A stretch of DNA of 64,000 nt. Source: Vigna angularis. Lineage: Eukaryota; Streptophyta; Magnoliopsida; Fabales; Fabaceae. The notes beneath the pieces are model-generated. The model was not told the DNA's origin and made no database searches. It saw nothing but the letters and a program-made list of their open reading frames with translations. Shown piece by piece: positions 57,701 to 64,000 of this stretch. The DNA lies in contig NC_068973.1 in the NCBI RefSeq assembly GCF_016808095.1, positions 23,996,477-24,060,476 on the forward strand. The letters are read 5' to 3'. The first letter of the stretch is position 1. Every line of letters starts with the position of its first letter. A program made the translations under genes and the position numbers.

Positions 57701-58703
57701 GGAGGAAGTTGACGAAGTTGACGACGTGGACGAAGTGGACAAAGTTTATGAAGTGGACGAAGTTGACGAAATGGACGAAGTGGACGAAGTTGACGAAGTT
57801 GACGAAGTGGACGAAGTGGACGAAGTGGTGGAAGTGGAGGAAGTGGAGGAAGTTGACGAAGTGGACAAAGTGCACGAAGTCGACAGAATTGACATAGTGG
57901 AGGAAGTGGACGGAGTGGACGAAGTTGACGAAGTGGAGGAAGTGGACGAAGTGGAGGAAATGGACGAAGTGGAGGAAGTGGAGGAAGTGGAGGAAGGAGA
58001 GGACGTGAAGGAAGTGGACGAAGATGACGAAGTGGACGAAGTTGAAGAAATCGATGAACTTGTCGAAGATGACGAAGTTGACAAAGTTGACGAAGTGCAG
58101 GAAGTGGAGGAAGTGGAGAAAATGGACGAAGTGGAGGTAGTGGACGAAGTTGATGAAGTTGACGAAGTTGACGAAGTGGAGGAAGTAGAGGAAGTGGAGT
58201 AAGTGGAGGAAGTGGAGGAAGTTGACGAAGTTTGTGAAGTGGACGAAGCGGACGAAGTTGACCACATGGACGAAGTTGACGAAGTTGACGAAGTGGACGA
58301 AGTGGTGGAAGTGGAGGAAGTGGAGGAAGTGGAGGAAGTGGAGGAAGTGGTGGAAGTGGACAAAGTGAAGGAAGTGGACAAAGTGGACGAAGTTGACGAA
58401 GTGGACGAAGTGGACGAAGTGGTAGAAGTCGAGGTAGTGGACGAAGTGGACGAAGTTGACGAAGTAGAAGAAGTTGACGAAGTGGACAAAGTAGACGAAG
58501 TGCACGAAGTGGACGAAATTGACTAAGTGGACGAATTGGACGGAGTGGACGAAGTGGAGGCAGTGATGGAAGTGGACGAAGTGGACAAAGTGGACGAAGT
58601 GGAGGAAGTGGAGGAAGTGTAGGAAGTGGACTAAGTTGACGAAGTGGAGGAAGTGGAGGAAGTTGACGAAGTTGATGAAGTGGACGAAGTGGACGAAGTT
58701 GAC
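48725..58703 (-). repeat. Minisatellite block R (inverted, purine-rich on + strand)
   Basis: About 10 kb of GAAGTGGAC, GAAGTGGAG and GAAGTTGAC units, the reverse complement of the left arm units. The polypurine variant (GAAGGAGAA) common in the left arm is nearly absent, so this is a distinct subfamily. A higher-order repeat of 899-908 bp covers about 51003-51900 and 51911-52800. A block with TTGACCACATGGACG recurs near 53257, 53477, 56210, 56438, 56880 and 57116, spaced about 220-236 bp within pairs. Frames of up to 1540 codons are open on the minus strand by repeat periodicity. Confidence 0.95.
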
Positions 58704-61484
58704 TGATGGACAAATTTATGAGCACCAAAATATGATGTCACAAACTTGTTTTTCAATCGGCAAGTATGACCGAATCGTTCAAGTAATAAACTTGGTAAGA
58801 CCAAGTATCGTTCTTCCCAAAGGACTCACGGCCTAGTTTAGTTGTGTGGTTTCTTGATTAACTAAGACTTAAAGACGAAATATTTGGATTTTATATGCAA
58901 AAGACGAAATTTAAATATGTATGCATGAAGTTTTGATCAATGGCAAAAAGCAAAAGATAAACACTTTCAATGAAATCTATGAATGAATATGTTGTTGGGG
59001 GTCAATTTCATCTCATCCACTCTCATATATTTTTAGGAATTCAACATTCAAATCATCATTGTTAATGCCACTCTCTAAAGTACCATTCTAGATGGCTTCT
59101 CCCTAATCACGAGTTCATACAATTCCTAGCATTCCTAATGATTAGTTCATAAGTGCAGGAGCTTAACGACAACCAACATAATATTGGGAGAAATTCCCCG
59201 GATCTAGACTTCCCCGTACGTTCCCGTATCGACAAAACCAATGATCATGCATTGAATGAGTTAAACTATGCAAGCATTAAGCAAAGAGGAAAAACCCTAA
59301 CTAATGATGAAAGAAAGCATAAATCTTAGATTAAGATGCAAGCATAAATTCCATATATGAGAGCTTCAAGAGATTACATTGATTCCCCAACAAACATACA
59401 AGGTTTAGTTCACCATATTCATGGTGAACCTAGATGAATTACAATGAAAGTATGAAAGAATAAACCCTAAAAAGGTGAAGAGGTAGCCTGAGCATCCAAG
59501 ATCCTCCTTCAAAGGGGTGGAAGAGAGAGTGTTTGCCTCCGTTCTGCCAAAGATACCTAACCCTAGGAAACCCTAAAGCTTAAATACCATTCGTAAATTA
59601 CAAAATATTAAGTCCAAGCCCATTAAAGTGCCGCTCAGCGGTAAACTACCGCTCAGCGGTAAGTGTGTCAGCTCGGTTCTTCCCCTCAGCGGCCATTTTG
59701 CCCCTCAGCGGTCCTCCCGTGAGCTTCTGAGTGCCGCTCAGCGGTAAACTGCCGCTGAGCGGTGCCTTCGGCTTCTCCTTTTGCACTCTTTGATTCCTTT
59801 TCTGATTCCCTCTCTCTCATTCTTCACTTCTTTCACTAAATTCACCTTAAAACCTGCACAAAAACACTGAAATCAAGCATAAACCTGTCCAACTCTCTTA
59901 TTTCTGAAAATATGGATAAAAGTATGATTTCAAGCTAGTTTCTAAGTCTAAAGGTTGCTTTTAGTATCAATTTTAAGCATGAAAATAACAGTTTTTCAAC
60001 TGTTATCACAACCCCAAACTTAGAACTTTGCTTGTCCTCAAGCAAACAAAATGTAACTCAATCTCCAACCAATTCATATGATGGTTCACTCATTCAAAAA
60101 TCCTTTTTTTCAAGATAAGTAACAACTTCACTCAAACTTATGACCAAGAGTTCATTCAAGATGTGCACATGCTTTAGTGTTCACAAAGTCATTTAAATTC
60201 CAACAAATGCTATTTTTCATGAATGATCAATCAATTAAGCATGGATGTTCATGTGCTTATAGAATATTTCCTCACTAGGTAAAGTGTTTCACTCAACACA
60301 CAAGTGTATAAGAGGTAAAGTGTTTCACTCCTTCACTCTACTATCACAATGTCACATGAATCAACTTTACCTTTCATTTTACCACAATCAAAAACATTCA
60401 CAAGCATGCATCATCACAAGGACTTTTCAATGGCTTATAATGTGGCTGGGCTAACAAGAAAATTGGTTTTTCTGGATCACAAAATCCTTGAGTTAAGAGA
60501 ATCATAACAACACAATCATCTTATTCATTCCCAACTTTCTTTTACCTTTTGCATTTGCATTGAGCTTTACTTCTTTTTCTTTTCTTTTCTTTTTCTTTGC
60601 ATATTCTTACTTTTTAGCTCTTAGCTCAATGCTTTTCTTTTCATGTTTTCCCAACAACCCCAAACTTGAACATTTAACAATACCATACAAGATCTTCTAC
60701 TTAACTCAAGGTAAAGATTTTCAATCAAAGGTTTTCAGTGTATGTTCAAGGCTAAGGGTTCAAAGGATAGAACACAACGTGTTCTCTTTTAGTAGGCTAA
60801 CTTTATGAATTTGGCCAATAAAAAGGGTTCCAACAAATGGCCTTGATCACATGATGCAAAACAAGCAATTGATTCAATCATAGAAAACCTGGGCAAAATC
60901 ATTCATGCTTCCAAAGTAATAGCATTCAATCATACCAAAAACTCTGGAGCTCAATTCCTCACATATAAGCTCATTCACATTTGACATACACATCCTGCTT
61001 AATCTCACAATCACAATCATAATATCATGCATTTGTTCACAAAGCTTGTGAACCACCTGTATAAGCATTTTAATGTGCACATCAATCAATCAATAAGCAT
61101 CATCAAGCATTACTCATCGCACAATCACAGTTAATAGCAAACCATCATAACAAACCAGGTTTTCAATAGAGTACATCAAACCCTAATCTAAAAACAAAAA
61201 CAAATAAGTTCAGAAAACTTAAACCAAAAAAGCATAATCATATGATAGCATTCATCAGTAAATGCTATCTCAGCTCCTCATCAGTCTGAGCTGTCCTCTG
61301 TATCTTCCTCTTCCTCCTCATCTTCATCATCATCAAATGCATCCTCCTCCTCAGCTTCATCTTCTTCCATATCTCTAGCTGAAGCTTCAGCTGCTCCAGC
61401 TCCTCCTCCATGTACTGGTTCTTCTGGCCAAGCTACTACATTGTGGAATTCATCCATAGTCCACCTGTGGGCTGGAGGTGTATC
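58704..61484 (-). mobile_element. Athila-like element F (3' LTR and 3' interior, interrupted by G)
   Basis: 58704-60008 is a 1305-bp LTR on the minus strand. 60009-61484 is its 3' interior, homologous to B 16100-17399, with the polypurine-like motif (inverted) next to the LTR and the 9-bp-stem hairpin at 61244-61269. The upstream part is cut by the insertion of element G at 61485. The remaining portion of F, if present, lies beyond the window. Confidence 0.88.
61281..61484 (-). pseudogene. C-terminal part of the envelope-like ORF of element F
   Basis: On the minus strand the frame reads TPPAHRWTMDEFHNVVAWPE, then an Ala/Gly-rich segment, then a strongly acidic Asp/Glu tail ending in TEDSSD and a stop at 61281. 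It resembles the C-terminus of the second (envelope-like) ORF of Athila/Calypso elements. No membrane segment is visible in this part. It is cut off upstream by element G. B keeps only the first and last few codons of the corresponding ORF. Confidence 0.6.
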
Positions 61485-62801
61485 TGATAACAGTTGAAAA
61501 ACTGTTATTTTCATGCTTAAAATTGATATTAAAAGCAACCTTTAGACTTAGAAACTAGCTTGAAATCAATGCTTTTATCTATATTTTCAGAAATAAGAGA
61601 GCTGGACAGGTTTATGCTTGATTTGAGTGTTTTTGTGCAGGTTTTGAGGTGAGTTTAGTGAAAGAAGTGAAGAAGGAGAGAAGTGGAATCATAAAAGGAA
61701 GCAAAGAGTGCAAAAAGAGAAGTCGAAGGCACCGCTCAGCGGCATTTTACCGCTGAGCGGCACGCAGGAGGTTGCGGGAGTCACGCTGAGGGGCAAAATG
61801 GCCGCTGAGGGGAAGAAACGTGACGCGCACTCACCGCTGAGCGGTATTTACCGCTGAGCGGCACTTTTTGGGCTTGGGCCTTTGTAATCTTTTGTAACTC
61901 TAGAATAGTATATAAGGACTTGCACGTCCTAGGGTTAGACATCTTTGGCAGAACGAAGGCAAACACTCTCTCTTCCACCCCTTTGAAGGAGGATCTTGGA
62001 TGCTCAGGCTACCTCTTCACCTTTATTGGGTTTATTCTTTCATTCTTTCATTATTGTTCATCTAGGTTCACCATGAATATGGTGAACTAAACCTTGTATG
62101 TTTGTTGGGGAATCAATGTAATCTCTTGAAGCTCTCATATATGGAATTTATGCTTGCATCTTAATCTAAGACTTATGCTTTCTTTCATCATTAGTTAGGG
62201 TTTTTCCTCTTTGCTCAATGCGTGCATTGTTTAACTCATTCTATTGCATGATTATTGGTTTTGTCGATACGGACACGTACGGGGAAGTCTAGATCCGGGG
62301 AATTTCTCCCAATATTATACTGACAATATTATATTGGTTGTCGTTAAGCTCCTGCACTTATGAACTAATCATTAGGAATGCTAGGAATTGTATGAACTAT
62401 TTGATTAGGGAGAAGCCATCTAGAATGGTACTTTAGAGAGTGGCATTAACAATGATGATTTGAATGTTGAATTCCTAAAATGTATGAGAGTGGATGAGAT
62501 GAAATTGACCCCCAACAACATATTCATTCATATAATCCATTGAAAGTGTTTATCTTTAGTCTTTGCCATTGATCAATTCATGCATACATGTTTAGTTTTC
62601 GTCTTGCATAATATAATCCAATTATTTCGTTTGTAAGTCTTAGCTAATCAACAAACCACACAACTAAACTAGGCCGTGAGTCCTTTGGGAAGAACGATAC
62701 TTGGTCTTACCAAGTTTATTACTTGAACGATTCGGTCATACTTGCCGATTGTGAAACAAGTTTGTGACATCATATTTTGGTGCTCATAAATTTGTCCATC
62801 A
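61485..62801 (+). repeat. 5' LTR of element G
   Basis: It starts TGATAACAGTTG and ends TTGTCCATCA. Its first part resembles the C and F LTRs (CCGCTSAGCGG motifs, TATATAAGG near 61911). From GGACTTGCACGTCCTAGGG onward it is close to the B LTR. It lacks the 21-bp tandem repeat of B. Confidence 0.92.
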
Positions 62802-62807
62802 AGTTTT

Positions 62808-62825
62808 TGGCGCCGTTGCCGGGGA
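62808..62825 (+). other. Primer-binding site of element G (tRNA-Asp)
   Basis: TGGCGCCGTTGCCGGGGA is identical to that of element B. Confidence 0.9.
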
Positions 62826-63164
62826 CTCGTGGTTTAACTGGTTAATTTGTGTGATTATTGATTATCTTTGACTTTTTGAATTTTTGTTTTTATTTTTTTC
62901 TGTTTTTATTTTATTTTATTTTATTTTATTTGATTAGGTTAGATTAGATTTTATTTTATTTTATCTTTTAGATTAGGTTAGATTTTATTTTTTTTAGATT
63001 AGATTTTATTTTATCTTTTAGATTAGGTTAGATTTTATTTTTTTTTAGATTAGGTTTTATTTGAGTCTATCTTCTAAATTATTTTATTCTCTGAATCTTA
63101 TATCTTCTTTTATATCTTTTGTGCTAACAATTGTTTTTAGGGTTTTGTGCCTAATGTCTGCAGA

Positions 63165-64000
63165 ATGCAATTTGGTCAAGAATTTAACTATATGGGCACT
63201 CAATTCTACCAAAGTAATCTCAACCACTGGTGGGAACCTCACTCAAGCATGGATCAAAGCCAATTTTGGCAAGCTGCCGGACAATTTGAGAACCAACCAC
63301 AACAACAATGGCAGCAACAAAGCTTTAAAATCAACAAAGGGAAGCAAGAGATCTCCTCATTTAGACAAGGCATGGAAGAATCACTGGGGCATGCATGGGA
63401 CAGGTATAAATGCCTATTACGAAAGACTCCCACGCATGGATTTAACGAAGGAGAAGTAGTCCTAATCTTCCTTGGAGGTCTTGGTTCACAAACCATGATG
63501 ATGCTTAACGCCTCAGTTGGAGGCAATATCAAATGGAAGACTCCAGAGGAAGCCACAGAAATAATTGAGAATATGACTACTAATGATAATAAGTGGAACA
63601 GTGAAAGAGGAGCTCCTATTCAACAAAAAGGAGTTCTACAGTTGCAATCCAATGATGCCTTGATAGCTTAGAACAAGTTAATGACTCAAAAATTAGAGAA
63701 TCTCTCAAAGATACTTGAACAATTGCCACAAGAGTTAAAGACTGTTGCACAGGTACAATCCCAGTTATGCGAATTGTGTGGAGGTGACCATATCAATGGT
63801 CAATGTGCCTTTCCAGTTGAAGCCGTAGAGGATGTAAACTACATGACCAATCAGTACCGTCAAGGGAGCTACAATCAAGGGTGGAAACCACACCCAAGTA
63901 TTGGTCAGGAACAAAGTGGGCAAGCTGGACAAACTGGGCAATTTAACAAGCAACAGCAACAAACCTTTCTATCAGAAAGTTTGGAGGACACCCTTCAACG
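63165..64000 (+). pseudogene. gag of element G (one in-frame stop, runs off the window)
   Basis: Starting at ATG 63165 (MQFGQEFN) the frame holds the gag core missing from B (GHAWDRYKCLLRKTP, VLIFLGGLGSQTMMM, EEATEIIENM). A TAG at 63669-63671 stops it. The same frame then continues with QLCELCGGDHINGQC, a zinc-knuckle-like motif near 63766-63810, and a Gln-rich segment to the window end. C, at the stop position, has an ordinary codon. Whether pol follows cannot be seen. Confidence 0.85.

Larger units (their letters stand above)
61485..64000 (+). mobile_element. Athila-like element G (5' part, continues beyond the window)
   Basis: A 1317-bp LTR (61485-62801), a primer site, a T-rich leader and gag are present before the window ends. 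It is inserted in the opposite orientation into the envelope-like ORF of F. The left flank is GTATC (61480-61484); the matching right flank would lie outside the window. Confidence 0.9.

Noticed and set aside
61281..61538. Full 85-codon minus-strand frame as an independent gene
   Set aside because: Its first 18 codons come from the inserted LTR of element G; only the part up to 61484 belongs to the ORF of element F.

Overview
This window looks like nuclear DNA from a plant, most likely a legume. The evidence is Athila/Calypso-type and chromovirus-like Ty3/gypsy LTR retrotransposons with plant tRNA primer sites, a CACTA (En/Spm) DNA transposon with tnpD-like and Transposase_24/C48-protease-like genes, and spliceosomal introns. 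I see no host single-copy gene, tRNA, rRNA or CRISPR array. The legume assignment is inference from element style.

Layout. About half of the window (roughly 30.6 kb) is one low-complexity minisatellite built on a degenerate 9-bp unit (minus-strand view GAAGTKGAS; plus-strand view CTTCGTCCA, CTTCTTCCA, CTTCTTCTC). On the + strand it is pyrimidine-rich from 1 to 47273, interrupted by mobile elements. It reappears purine-rich (inverted) from 48725 to 58703. It contains higher-order repeats: 1-1300 against 3183-4480, about 1.16 kb spacing near 40.4/41.6 kb, 538 bp near 46-47 kb, and 899-908 bp near 51-52.8 kb.

Insertions into the array: (A) 10739-22364, a gag-protease-only Ty3/gypsy element with 551-bp LTRs, itself hosting (B) 12668-18842, a very young Athila-like element with two 1443-bp LTRs and an ATAAG target duplication; (C) 22690-28159, a related Athila-like element with unequal LTRs; 31031-39007, a decayed CACTA transposon; (D) 43813-45106, a solo LTR on the minus strand; (E) 47274-48724, an Athila fragment truncated at both ends, exactly where the array changes orientation; (F) 58704-61484 (minus), an LTR plus 3' interior, interrupted by (G) 61485-64000 (+), LTR, primer site and gag running off the window.

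How it fits together. B and C carry gag joined to the same short tail with no reverse transcriptase or integrase, so they belong to a non-autonomous family that must be mobilised in trans. Their noncoding interior holds a series of short hairpins with a near-constant 8-nt loop (TACTGATG) and covarying stems, and their LTRs hold clusters of the palindrome CCGCTSAGCGG upstream of TATA-like boxes. These, and the inverted minisatellite arms, are the least conventional structures here. Most long open frames come from a 9-bp repeat that contains few stop codons and should not be read as genes.
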